NCBI GenBank assembly: GCA_963922205.1
Contig: CAWUHX010000023.1
Coordinates: forward strand, 620,001 to 684,000
Length of the DNA stretch: 64,000 nucleotides
Reading direction: 5' to 3'
Origin: Romanomermis culicivorax
Taxonomy: Eukaryota; Nematoda; Enoplea; Mermithida; Mermithidae
Shown here: piece by piece, positions 23,343 to 33,300 of the stretch
Numbering within the stretch: position 1 is the stretch's first letter
Layout of the letters: each line of letters begins with the position of its first letter
Notes under the pieces: generated by a model
Seen by the model: the letters and a program-made list of their open reading frames with translations, nothing else
Databases searched by the model: none
Told to the model about the DNA's origin: nothing
Program-made: the position numbers and the translations under genes

Positions 23343-23525
23343 ATACCTGTACTTGGCGGGGTAGGAAGGGACCCCCCCCAACTTGGCCAACCATGTACCC
23401 AATATCATCCAGCCCCCCCACAGTGTGGAAAAAATTAAAAAATTTTCAAAAAGTGTATGTTTTTTGGGAAAAATTTCTACTTTTTTTCTACCCCCCCCCC
23501 AAATGGTCGGATGTCTTACAGGTAT
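23343..23525. mobile_element. MULE-like MITE, copy 3 (best preserved)
   Basis: The ends are ATACCTGTACTT and TACAGGTAT; 183 bp. A 10-bp flanking repeat differs at one base (AGCGTTAACC at 23333-23342, AGCGTAAACC at 23526-23535). Internal blocks are shared with copies 1 and 2. A 9-10-bp duplication indicates Mutator-superfamily mobilisation. Confidence 0.7.
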
Positions 23526-23839
23526 AGCGTAAACCTAAGCCTGTCTAAGCCTGAGCCAGAAAGCTTGCCAGAAACAACTGCAAAAATCTATTAATTTTTT
23601 TGACAAATCAAAATGATGACAGATCTCGCTTCGCAATGCTTTCTGGAGCAGAGCACCAGAAAAATTTTGATTTTGAGCAGTGTTTTTTTGTGCCAAAAAC
23701 CAAAAACCAAAGCCAAAAAACCAAAAACCAAAACATGGTTTTTGGCACAAAAAAATTTGGAATGGCACAAAAAATTTTGAGCGTTTGTGCCAATTGGCAC
23801 AAATTTTTTTACCTGTCCAAAGCTAAATTTCCTTGATTT

Positions 23840-24118
23840 TTGATAATTTTGTTGAAGGGCTTCCTGGGTGGCGCCATAGCTGCCCCAACATTGGCCAATG
23901 TCGGGGTAGGTGTAACCATCCCGACCAGGGCTCAACAAAAATGGCCGAGTTCGGAACCCGTGGATTGGCTAAATCATCAATCCTACGGATGGAATGTTGT
24001 ATGTTACTATACAACAATTTTAGGGGCTGAAATCGTAAAATTTTCTCGGCGCACGCCGATTCAATCGGTTCAATATCAACTACTTTTCTTTGTCTCAAAG
24101 GCAAGCGGATTCTATTAG
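23840..24118 (+). CDS. Unidentified reading frame (possible exon)
   Basis: A 92-codon frame beginning at an ATT codon, with protein-like composition (FLGGAIAAPTLANVGVG, then YGWNVVCYYTTILGAEIVKF). It contains hydrophobic segments and is less AT-biased than its neighbours. No ATG start and no family recognised. It is followed at 24115-24260 by another short open stretch after a TCGCAACAG acceptor-like site. It may be residual exons of a host gene broken by the surrounding transposons. Confidence 0.2.
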   Translation: MIILLKGFLGGAIAAPTLANVGVGVTIPTRAQQKWPSSEPVDWLNHQSYGWNVVCYYTTILGAEIVKFSRRTPIQSVQYQLLFFVSKASGFY

Positions 24119-24366
24119 AATAGCATATTTTTATTATCGCAACAGACTTTGAGATTATTAATGACTGGTGAAAGGATAGAATTATTAACTTCCTCTGTTC
24201 ATTTAGTTGGATTGAGAACCGAAACTTATAGCTTTGGTGTTTTTGAAGTCAAATAGAAAAATTGACATTTTTGGCACAAATTCTCGAACAAAAATTTACG
24301 CGAAACGACTTTCGACTTGGCTTTTTTCAGGAGAAAGCAATTACAGACAAGGCATCTTATCTTAAT

Positions 24367-25958
24367 TAGAGTTTCACACCACAAAAATTTCGTACCCGGG
24401 TACCCGTTTATACATTACCCGGGTACCGGGGTACCCGAATTACCCGGGTACATGTTAAAATGAGTTGTAATGTTAATGTATACATATATAATATTAGACA
24501 GATACACTGTGAAAAAAGAATGATGCATTACACACACTCTGTAGTCCCTACTACATAATATTTTCCAACACTTGTGTTGAAACACTGGTTGTGTTGCTGT
24601 ATACAATAGGCTGCATAGGTAGGTATAGTGCGGATATAATGTTAGAGATGATGATTGATACACATCATCGACGCACCTATGCTGCAAAATACTACACATC
24701 ACATCACGATAGCTCAATATTATTGACGAGACAAAGCAAAATTTGCATACCTCCTCCAGGGTTTTTTTTGACCTACGAGTCACAAGCCAAGTGGCTTGTT
24801 GACCTAAAATTTTACAAGCCATTCCAAATTTTTGCAAGCCAATTTTATAATATCAGTATACGTGAATAAATTCCAATGCTAGGTTATTTTTTAAAGAAAT
24901 GTATATATTGAGCATCACGGCAATCGATCAAAAAAGAGATGTCATTCAACATTTATTCAATAACATTTTAGAGTCGTTAATTCATTAAAATTCAGGAAAC
25001 CTTTGACATGTTTGAGTTTGATCGAAGTCTAATCTACAAGTATTGTGGAAAAGATTTTCCAGCAAACTATCCAAGAACATAATGACTTAGAATTACATGA
25101 GAAATCGACGGTTAAGTCGTCTATGATCACAAGTGAGAGCCCAAAAAAGCTATTAATCTTTCCTGCCTGAAACGCCGGAAAATTTTTTTGGGTATTGACA
25201 TTCTGCGATACTGGAAAATCAATTTTCCAACCACTTGTTTGAAGAATTAGTTTCGAATTTTCTGTTCAAAGGTCGTAATTTCTGGAATTTCATCTTTGAA
25301 AAATTTTAAAATCATTAATTTATTCACACACTCTGATGAACTTGGCCAAATAGATATGAGCAAGAAGAGTAGAAGTTTCCGAAAACTACTTTCATGAAGC
25401 TTTTGGATTGATTTTACGTTGAGAAAGGAATAACCACTTCAAAAAGTTTACGGACTTGACGTATTGATCTTTTAAAAAAATGTTTCAAGGGAAAAATGTG
25501 AATCTTCATTAAATATCAAGATTAAATATTGAAGATTACCAATTAAAACATGAGATAATACGTTTAAGATGATTAAAACTATTAAAGATTAAATGATAAA
25601 TGAAGGTAGACATGTTAGAAGCAATGCCTGAGCTAGGAAATGAATAATAATGCATATTTAGGTTATAACGGGCGCGAAGTGCCGGAAAATTTTGAGATTA
25701 TGACTTTCTAAAATGCACCAAAATGCATCTTTTCTGTATCCGATATGATCAAACACATGACTCACAAGCCATTTTTGCTTGTTGCACTGAAATTCTACAA
25801 GCCATTTTGTCAGTCCAACAAGCCATGGCTCGTAAAAGGCTAAAAAAAACTATGAATACACCTCTACTCTCAAGTCTGCATATTATACGTGATACAAAAC
25901 GGGTACCCGAATTACCCGGGTATACCCGGGTAATTCGGGTACCCGGTGTGAAGCTCTA
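24367..25958 (+). mobile_element. hAT-type element, solitary copy
   Basis: The ends are TAGAGTTTCACACC and GTGTGAAGCTCTA; 1592 bp. Flanking octamers ATCTTAAT (24359-24366) and ATCTCAAT (25959-25966) match at 7 of 8. Subterminal TACCCGGGTA repeats occur at both ends. The interior has CAAGCCAT palindromes and the ATAACGGGCGCGAAGTGCCGG hairpin module. No transposase gene, so mobilisation would be in trans. Confidence 0.78.
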
Positions 25959-26021
25959 ATCTCAATTAAATGTTTCATAATTGTTATGAAGGACGCCGAA
26001 AAGTAAAAGAAAATAATCTTC

Positions 26022-26243
26022 ATGACAAAGTCTATAAAAATATCTAAATCTTTGCAGCATTCGATTTCTTTTCTGATCGCAGAAATCGTTTTCTCGCTCA
26101 GTTTTTCTTACCTCACTGACGTGGTTAAAGAAAATGGAGTAGGTACGATTTTAATGCAAGTTGGTGCGGTGAAAGTTATTTTAGTTATGATGAAACTTTC
26201 GGCACAAAACTTTTTTAAAGTTTTCAGTACGTTTTTAGAGTAA
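26022..26243 (+). CDS. Unidentified 73-aa frame with hydrophobic segments
   Basis: It starts at an ATG. The residues include SISFLIAEIVFSLSFSYL and ILMQVGAVKVILVMMKL, which look membrane-spanning. A good acceptor-like site (AATCTTTGCAG, ending 26057) lies inside, so it may be an exon rather than a whole gene. Family unknown. Confidence 0.2.
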   Translation: MTKSIKISKSLQHSISFLIAEIVFSLSFSYLTDVVKENGVGTILMQVGAVKVILVMMKLSAQNFFKVFSTFLE

Positions 26244-26249
26244 AAAAAA

Positions 26250-27400
26250 TTTTTTTTGTGCCAATCACCGTTTTTTTTCCTCGAAGATTTTTTCCACATG
26301 AGAACCGGACGCAAAATTTTTTTCCTCATTTTCCAAAAATTTTCCACATTTGCTTATAATGTGGCTACGGATGCTTTTTTGTGCATTTTAGGAGCATACC
26401 CAAGCATTTTGTTGTATTTGTAGCCAGAAACCTGCGAAAATGAGGAAAAAATTGAGAAAATTCTGGTTATGTTAGTCCAAAATGAGCTCATGAAGAATAT
26501 ATTGATATTCTATAGGAGCGGATAAGGCAAGTTAACGATAGAGTTCTCATGAATTTATCTGCTATCAACATTTCTGTGATTCCGATTAGAATCATCTAAT
26601 TTTATTTAGTTCTTGGTCCGGCGCGGGGCGCCGGGAAAATTTTTTGATTTTCACTTTCTAAAACGCTGGAAAATGAACCTTGATAACGTTGGGAAATAAA
26701 TTTAAATCAGACTGACGAAGTGTAATTTGGTTCCCATTCCGGCGCGAAGCGCCGGAAAAATTTTTGGGTTTTTGTATTCTAAAACGCTGAAAAATAAATC
26801 TCTCCAACAGATAATTCGTGAACAAATGTTTTAAAATCGCGTTCTGGACTAATGTTTTCAATTTTAACCTTCAATAAACGCAAAAGTTCAGATTGCAAAC
26901 GTTTAAAAAATTCCAATCATCGAGAGAAAAAATTGAGACTTGATGAAAAATCTCTATTTTCGGCGACATAATTGACTGTAAACGATTAGAAAATGAAACG
27001 ACCTAACTTGATTGATAGAAACTGTTGAGCATTAATTAGTAAGTCGAAGTAGATATGCTAACGGTCGCGCCTGTTTTTTGAGATTTTGACCTTTTAAAGT
27101 CCACCAAAACGCATCTTTTCGGTTTAGAGTTCCCCAAAATTTTTTCCACAATGAGAACCATACCCAAAACTTTTTTCCTCATTTCGAAATTTTTTTCCTC
27201 AAAAGACCCCATTTGAGGAAAAAAACGGTGGTGCCAATTGGCACAAATGTCCGTGCACAAAAAAACGCTGATTTTGAGGCTTCTAAAAACTTTGGAACAT
27301 TCATTTCTCAGCTGACCCTTCTGCAACTATCGATGATCGATCGCGATCTTATTGCGATTTGACGAAATACAATGCAACAGTTAGGCAAGCAAACAAGAAC
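26250..27400. other. Mosaic of dispersed repeats
   Basis: It contains the CACCGTTTTTTTTCC..CCACATGAGAACCG repeat (26266-26400), the repeat shared with 22700, and several GGCGC/GCGCC hairpins each followed by AAAATTTTT (26620, 26740). A degenerate copy lies at 27070-27230. No gene seen. Confidence 0.45.
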
Positions 27401-27626
27401 GTAAGTTCTTTTTCTTAACCCAGCAAGAATTTCAAAAATTTTATGAAAAAATAAATCCCGTAACATGAAATTTCTGAATACAGTAAATGCGTATTTGATT
27501 AACTACATGCAACATGACTCCCATGTAAACAGTTTAGTAAAAAAGACAAATTTCTCGAAATGTGAGTCACCAAGTGTCTGGACAGAATTCATATGAAAAT
27601 CTAATATCGCTTCGAAAAGCACAACC

Positions 27627-27848
27627 ATGATCGGAATTTATTTTATATCAGCTTTCATCTTTTGCATTGTATCTCAAGATCATCGTACGTTAGACAAGAT
27701 GTTTTTGGATATGGATAAACGTCTATGTAAAAAGAGCATATTTTCCTTGCTAAAGCTTCTAAATCATAAAAGTGGAATGCAAGTATCACCGTGTATTTCT
27801 TTTGCTGTAGAATTTTTCACGCAAAGATTGTTGAAGATGCAACTCTGA
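27627..27848 (+). CDS. Hypothetical small secreted or membrane peptide, 73 aa
   Basis: It has an ATG start and an N-terminal hydrophobic run resembling a signal peptide (MIGIYFISAFIFCIVSQ), then a mixed 56-residue tail with two cysteines. No homologue recognised. It stands alone between repeats and could be a chance frame. Confidence 0.25.
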   Translation: MIGIYFISAFIFCIVSQDHRTLDKMFLDMDKRLCKKSIFSLLKLLNHKSGMQVSPCISFAVEFFTQRLLKMQL

Positions 27849-28186
27849 TGACCAGTGTAACTGAAAATTACTAGAACACTCACTTTTTGAAATGATCGAT
27901 GCAGCAGACCCACGAAGTATAATACGGAAATAAGTGGGAGCCTTATTACTGTAATCGATAGAAAAAATTCCGTCAAAGAGAGACGAACAGAACAGCCTAA
28001 ATAATTCTTCAATTAAGTGATCAAAATTTGTCGAGTAGCATTCTAGTATCAATGCAGTTCTGTCAAAATGAATAATGGATAAGCATCAGATTTTGTTTAT
28101 TGATTCTGACGTTGCCTATACATGGAGAAATTTGGCCTGCATAGAGTATAAACTATTCCATTAAGTGATAGCAGGATATTCTCATG

Positions 28187-29340
28187 TGAGCGATTCTCAG
28201 CGAATTCCAAAGTGAGCGAATTCCCATATGAGTCATTCCTGATTGAGCGAATTCTCAAATGAGCGTTCGAGAATGAGTAACACTTTCTTCAACTTTTCCT
28301 TCTTTACCTTATATATTTTTCTTTGTACGTATTTCTTTTTTCATACGTTTCCCATGTGTACTGCTTATGTTTTCGTTTATGTTTGTTTTAACGTTTTCAT
28401 CTTTTGTCTGTGCTTTCTTTTATTTTCTTCCTTCTTGTCATCTAACTCTTCTTTTTTTGCTCATGATACAATTTACAAGTTGTCATTTTACATAATCGTA
28501 GTCTTCCATATAACTCATTGACAGTTCGGCATGCTTGAGTCTTTCATCGTTGTTAGTGTGAAAATCTTCATAAAAAAACAAAAGTAAGCAGGAAGAAAAA
28601 AAAGACAAAAGAAAAGAAACGTGAAATAGAATAGGGACACTGACAATATGCAAAACAGGTGGAAAAGCATTCGAAAAAAATGAAAAAAGTGACAAGAAAG
28701 AAGAAGCAAAATAGAAAAAGCAGCCTGGAAGAGAGAAAAATTAATGTGAAAAAGAGCAAAGGAAGAAAGAATGGGGAGAATAGGAAAAGATAAAAAGATC
28801 AAGATAAAGAAGTAACAGCAAGAAACTAAGATGAAAAGTAATTAAGAATAAATAAAAAATTACAAAGGATAAAATCAAATGGGAAATAGAGCGTGCCGAA
28901 TGTATAACAATTACATGGTAGACAATGCTTATTAGAAATGACAATTTGTAATGTATTGTTTAATGAGCAAAAAAGTAGATGACAAGAAAAAAGAAAATGA
29001 TAGAAAGCAGACACAAAAGATAAATATGCAAAAACATACATAAACAAACACATAATTGCAACACAAGAAATAAAAAAGGAATATATACAAAGAAAAATAT
29101 AAGGAAAAGAATGAAAATGTAAGGAAAATGTTATTGCGTTCTCTATTATTGCTGGTTTGGAATCGCTGAATTGAAACTTCGCTCATTTGTGAATTCGCTC
29201 ACTTGGGAATTCACTCAGTTGGGAATTCGCTAAATTAGGAATCGCTCACGTGAGAATTGCTTAATTAAAAGTCGTCCAATTGGTAACCACTCACTTGGGA
29301 ATTCGCTCACTTGGGAATTACTTGCTTGGGAATAGACCAG
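28187..29340. mobile_element. Foldback-type element, ~1.1 kb
   Basis: Both ends carry clusters of a short unit of the form TGAGCGAATTCYCA (28190-28280) and its complement TGGGAATTCGCTCA (29180-29335). Inside, about 200-bp arms at 28285-28490 and 28930-29150 are diverged inverted copies (for example CTTATATATTTTTCTTTGTA against its complement near 29085). Repetitive subterminal units around long inverted arms are typical of foldback elements. No transposase is seen. Confidence 0.6.
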
Positions 29341-29562
29341 TGATAGCTGGGTTTCAAATTGAACGTATTTTTTGGCTGCATCTGTAATTTTGGCAAATAA
29401 CTGGTTGATTGCTATTTTGTGAGGAAAAATTAGTCATTGCGAATTTTTTCCCGAAAAAAAAGAAGACACATAGTACGACAAAACACAATCTGCTATTCTA
29501 ACGCAACACTACAATGATTAGAAAAAATTTCATATTTGTTATCAATCCAATGATACACTCAT

Positions 29563-29628
29563 TCAGGTCGGTCGCAAAGTGAAAAACTTCTCCAGCTCGT
29601 CCATGCCCTTTATGTATTCTTCAAAATC
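29563..29628 (-). pseudogene. Severed 3' end of the toxin-like gene
   Basis: These 66 bases hold the last 20 sense codons and the stop (29563-29565) of the gene that lies at 44309-49214. They are now separated from it by the 14.7-kb retrotransposon. The reading frame across the two flanks is continuous once the element and one copy of the 4-bp duplication are discounted, which shows this is one interrupted gene. Confidence 0.85.
29625..29628. repeat. Target-site duplication AATC (5' copy)
   Basis: AATC directly precedes the 5' LTR and is repeated at 44309-44312 after the 3' LTR. An AAATC 5-bp reading is also possible because the LTR ends in A. Confidence 0.8.
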
Positions 29629-30245
29629 TGTTGGGCACCCTGTTGATGCCAATTTCGTGTGGGGAAATCGACATGCAAATCGACGAAAAGGGACGACCAG
29701 CGGCGCAGACATTTGCATAGAATGGAGCGCAAAAGAAAGACGAAAAATGAAAGTGAAATCATTCTTCACTTAATATCGTTTTTTATTATATTTTTGGTGT
29801 TCTTTGCTGGCGTCCCTAAATATAATTTTCCCAGCAACGTCTTTTGTTTATGAGTATTCTACTGTGGTGTACCCACATTCGTTTTACATATTTCGTCGGA
29901 TTTATTGCTTAACATATTCGTTTATTTGTTTAGATAATTCGCATCGACGAAGGCGGAGGGCCAGAGGCCCAGGCGCCGGCTTACATCAAGTAAGTTTTGG
30001 GAAACCCCTTTCGGGTTATACCCAAGTAAGTTTATCCCTGAGGGGATTCCTTGTCTCATCTAGGAGACTGCGGAGGTCTTTGGTAAGGCCCCCGTATTTA
30101 GAACAAAGTTTATCTTTGTTGTTGTAGGTCTGGGGACAAACGGACTGTTGCACAGATCACCGAGGCTTAGCCAAGGTATCAGTTCTAACAGGTCAGTTCA
30201 GACCCAATCTTTTCTTACGCCTCTTAAGGAAAGACCTGCACAACA
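29629..30245 (+). repeat. 5' LTR
   Basis: 617 bp, TG...CA ends. It contains two donor-type sites (GTAAGT at 29990 and 30026) within a GC-richer leader-like part. It is identical by eye to 43692-44308. A TGG-starting primer-binding site probably lies at 30248-30265 (GTGGTGGCTTTTAAC), but I could not match a tRNA. Confidence 0.93.
29990..30031 (+). promoter_or_regulatory. Tandem splice-donor-like sites in the LTR leader
   Basis: CATCAAGTAAGTTTTGG and CCCAAGTAAGTTTATCC both contain GTAAGT (29990-29995, 30026-30031). Located upstream of the gag ATG, they are placed to splice the genomic RNA to the downstream acceptor TTTTTCAG at 37533 and so produce an mRNA for the second gene. Inferred from sequence only. 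Confidence 0.45.
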
Positions 30246-30341
30246 AGTGGTGGCTTTTAACTCCTTACCACGGAACTTCGTAGTCAGACTAGGAGAAAAG
30301 AATATCCTCCAGGTTTCTACAGAAAGTTAGCAGGATTTAAA

Positions 30342-33300
30342 ATGCCTAACGAAAGGATACCGAGAGGTAATACTTTACGCAGATCACCACCCAGAGTGGC
30401 GAGTGCTGGGAATCTAGTCAATTTGGGAGACGGAGATCAGCAACGGCATGCTGCTCCGGACCCAGTGATCCCAGATCAAACTCCCGCGAGGGTTCAACCA
30501 TTGCAGCAAAATGCAATGCATTTTACGCCTCAAGACGCAGGCGTACCAATTGACCGACCGCCAGCGATTGCCATCGATCCGCAGGAGGCAGGCCCGGCAA
30601 ATCCAAACCCGGACGCCGATGGACCGCCGCAGCCAAACTTCAAAAGGTCACCGCCGCCAAAGGTCGAATTAGCAGGACCAAAAAGGGACGTCGTTACGCC
30701 CGAAATTCGACCAAATTTCGAAGAAAGGGACCCCGAAATCGATCAAAGATTAGAGAGGATTCCCCACGAACAAGAGCGATTCCAACCCCAGGAAAGAGCT
30801 CCCGAGATGTCCAATCAGGAGTTGGCGACGCAGCTACGCGAGTTGAAAGGGACCGTCGAAGCCTTGTTCGACATAATCGCGAATGCCGCCACAGAGGACA
30901 ACAAAAGGGAAGCCGACAGGCGCCGACAGGAGCCGGATAGACAGGTTAGACCATGTAATAGGGGTGCAGAAAGAGACAACCGTCTCGCTGCTGAAATAAG
31001 TGCAGGCGCAGGGCCTAGTAATAGGCCTGATATTGATGAAGGGCAAAGGCTTAACTTTGAGCCCAAAAGTTGGAGAGGTCCAGCTAGAGATCTTCGATTC
31101 GAAGGAGCTGAGCAATCGGCAGACTTCAGGAATCAAAGTCAGATAGCTCCGCAGCATCCAACTTTAACTAGAGTGGTCTATGATGGTAGAGGAAATATAG
31201 TTGATCCAAATACCCTTAGACCAGATCAACTGGCATGTTTCCCATATAGGGATTACAGGTTTGACAAAGACAATATGCCATCATATCAAGGAGGTGTACC
31301 ACCTCAACGAGATCCAAATAGGGTTATGCTGCAATCCCTGAACTCTGATCTTGATCCAGTATTAACAGCAGCTTATGATCAGAGGGAAGTGCCATCAAAT
31401 AATTTGGCACAGGAGATTGTAGTCAGGAATATCGTTAAAGGTGTGTTACCCAAACTTTTAGATGAGGGTATGGTAAATCAGCAGGTGCTTAGCTTTTTAA
31501 CAGCACTTGAAGGGGAATTCCGTAGGGATACACCCGAATCAGCTAAGTATGAAGCACTGCTGAGGCTTTCTAAAGGTAGACCGAAGGCTGTTGCAGGAGA
31601 CAACATGACCTATAGGGAGGCCAGGAGAGCCATTATTAATGTCTTTGCACCTGAGTGTAACCTGGAAATGTTAACCAGGGAGTTGTTTGAGATCCAACAA
31701 AGACCCAATGAACAGGCCGTAGAGTTCTTAAAAAGGGTCAGTATATTAGTGGAACTAGTTAAAGGTGATTTGGACTATCAGTCTAAACAGAGATTGATCA
31801 TTGACACCTTCATTTATAAGAGTGACCCCACGTTCCAGTCTGAACTTAAGAATTCAAAACATACCTTTAGAACCTGGTATGATCTTGCAGTAGAGGTTCA
31901 TGATATTGAACGTAGGTACAAAAATGCCTTTCAGAGATATGGACCCAAGGGTACACAACAGGATCCTATAGTAATTAATGAAGTAGGTATGCCTAGTGGG
32001 CATGATCCTGAAATTGCCGTAGTTGCCAGGAACCAGTCAGAAGGATATCAACAAGGCCAGAGGCAAAGGTTTCGGCAACCATATCAAACTGTAGGTAATC
32101 AGGTACAGGCCCAAACCCAAAGGTCAAGGAGTGATTCTCCTGAAATAGAGGAGATTCCAGTTCGGGAAGCCCCTAGGGCTCAGACCGAAAAAGGTAAGAA
32201 AGAATCTCTTCTATTGAAAATCTCAAAAGAGATGGTACAACTGGTCGAAAGGTTCGACCAGCTCCAGCAAAAGGTTGATAACAGGCAAACGGAAAATCGG
32301 TCTGATGTGGCCATACCTAGTACCAGTCAGGGAGGTCAAGTTTCCCGAGATCCGACAAAGCCATGGTGTGAGTTCCACAAGAACATAACACATAATACTG
32401 CAGACTGCAGGACATTGAGAGTATTGTCCGAGCGCAGGAGCAGAGGTAGAGCCAGCTTCCCTACCTTCAACAGGGGAGGCTTCAACACTTTTGCTCGAGG
32501 TAACTATAGAGGTAGAGGAGGTTACCCAAATGCCAACTTTAATAGCAGAGGTAGAGGTGCGTATAATGTAGGCTATTCAGGTCATCAGGATAGCCAGGAG
32601 AGTTATTTACAGAACTCCGATTACAATGAGTTCCTGGAGTTCAAAAGACAAAAGGAGCTGCAGAAGCAGTTCCAACAGATGCAGCAGTACCAACAGCAAG
32701 CTGCATTACAGCACCCTCAGCCTCCTCAGGCTATTATGGGACCGACTCAGACTCTTCAACAGGGTCAATTCACAAATCAGCCACCTCAAAAGGATTATTC
32801 AAGTGTTATGGTTGCAAGGCAATCTCAGATGAGTCCTTTAGGTGAAGTAAATCAGAGAGTGAGTTGCCCAAATGTTGTATTAGGTAGTATTGTGCAAATG
32901 AATGCAATTGCACCACAACCTATAGTACCATCAGTACAAGTAATAAGGAGAGGCACACCAGCTAGTCCTCAGGAGCAACATTTGCTGGATACGTACCCCA
33001 GGACAGCCCCATTCCACATTGAGGTTGTTATAGGAGGTCGTAAGACAATGGCTTTAATTGACACAGGAGCTCAGTGCACTGTCATGTCGGCTAAGTTTCT
33101 GAAGGAAACTTTGGGCCCAGATTACACTGAATACCCCAGGATATTAAATGTCACTGTAGCCAACGGTAAGACAGTCCAAGCCCATGGGTATATCCAATTT
33201 AGGATGGATACGTTGTGTGGACAGTTCCCCGTAAAAGCAATTGTAATTCCTGAAGCAGGTGAAAATGTCATTGTAGGAACAGACTTTTTGGCTCATCCTC

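Larger units (their letters stand above)
22965..23565. repeat. Degenerate CCTAAG (TTAGGC) array split by two MITEs
   Basis: Short runs of AAGCCTAAGCC with variants flank and separate the elements at 22993 and 23343. This looks like a decayed interstitial telomere-type array that later took two insertions. Compare the long pure array at 55567-55890. Confidence 0.45.

Noticed and set aside
29804..30127. 107-codon frame in the LTR (also 43867-44190)
   Set aside because: It lies wholly within the LTR, is identical in both copies only because the LTRs are identical, and spans the leader and donor sites.
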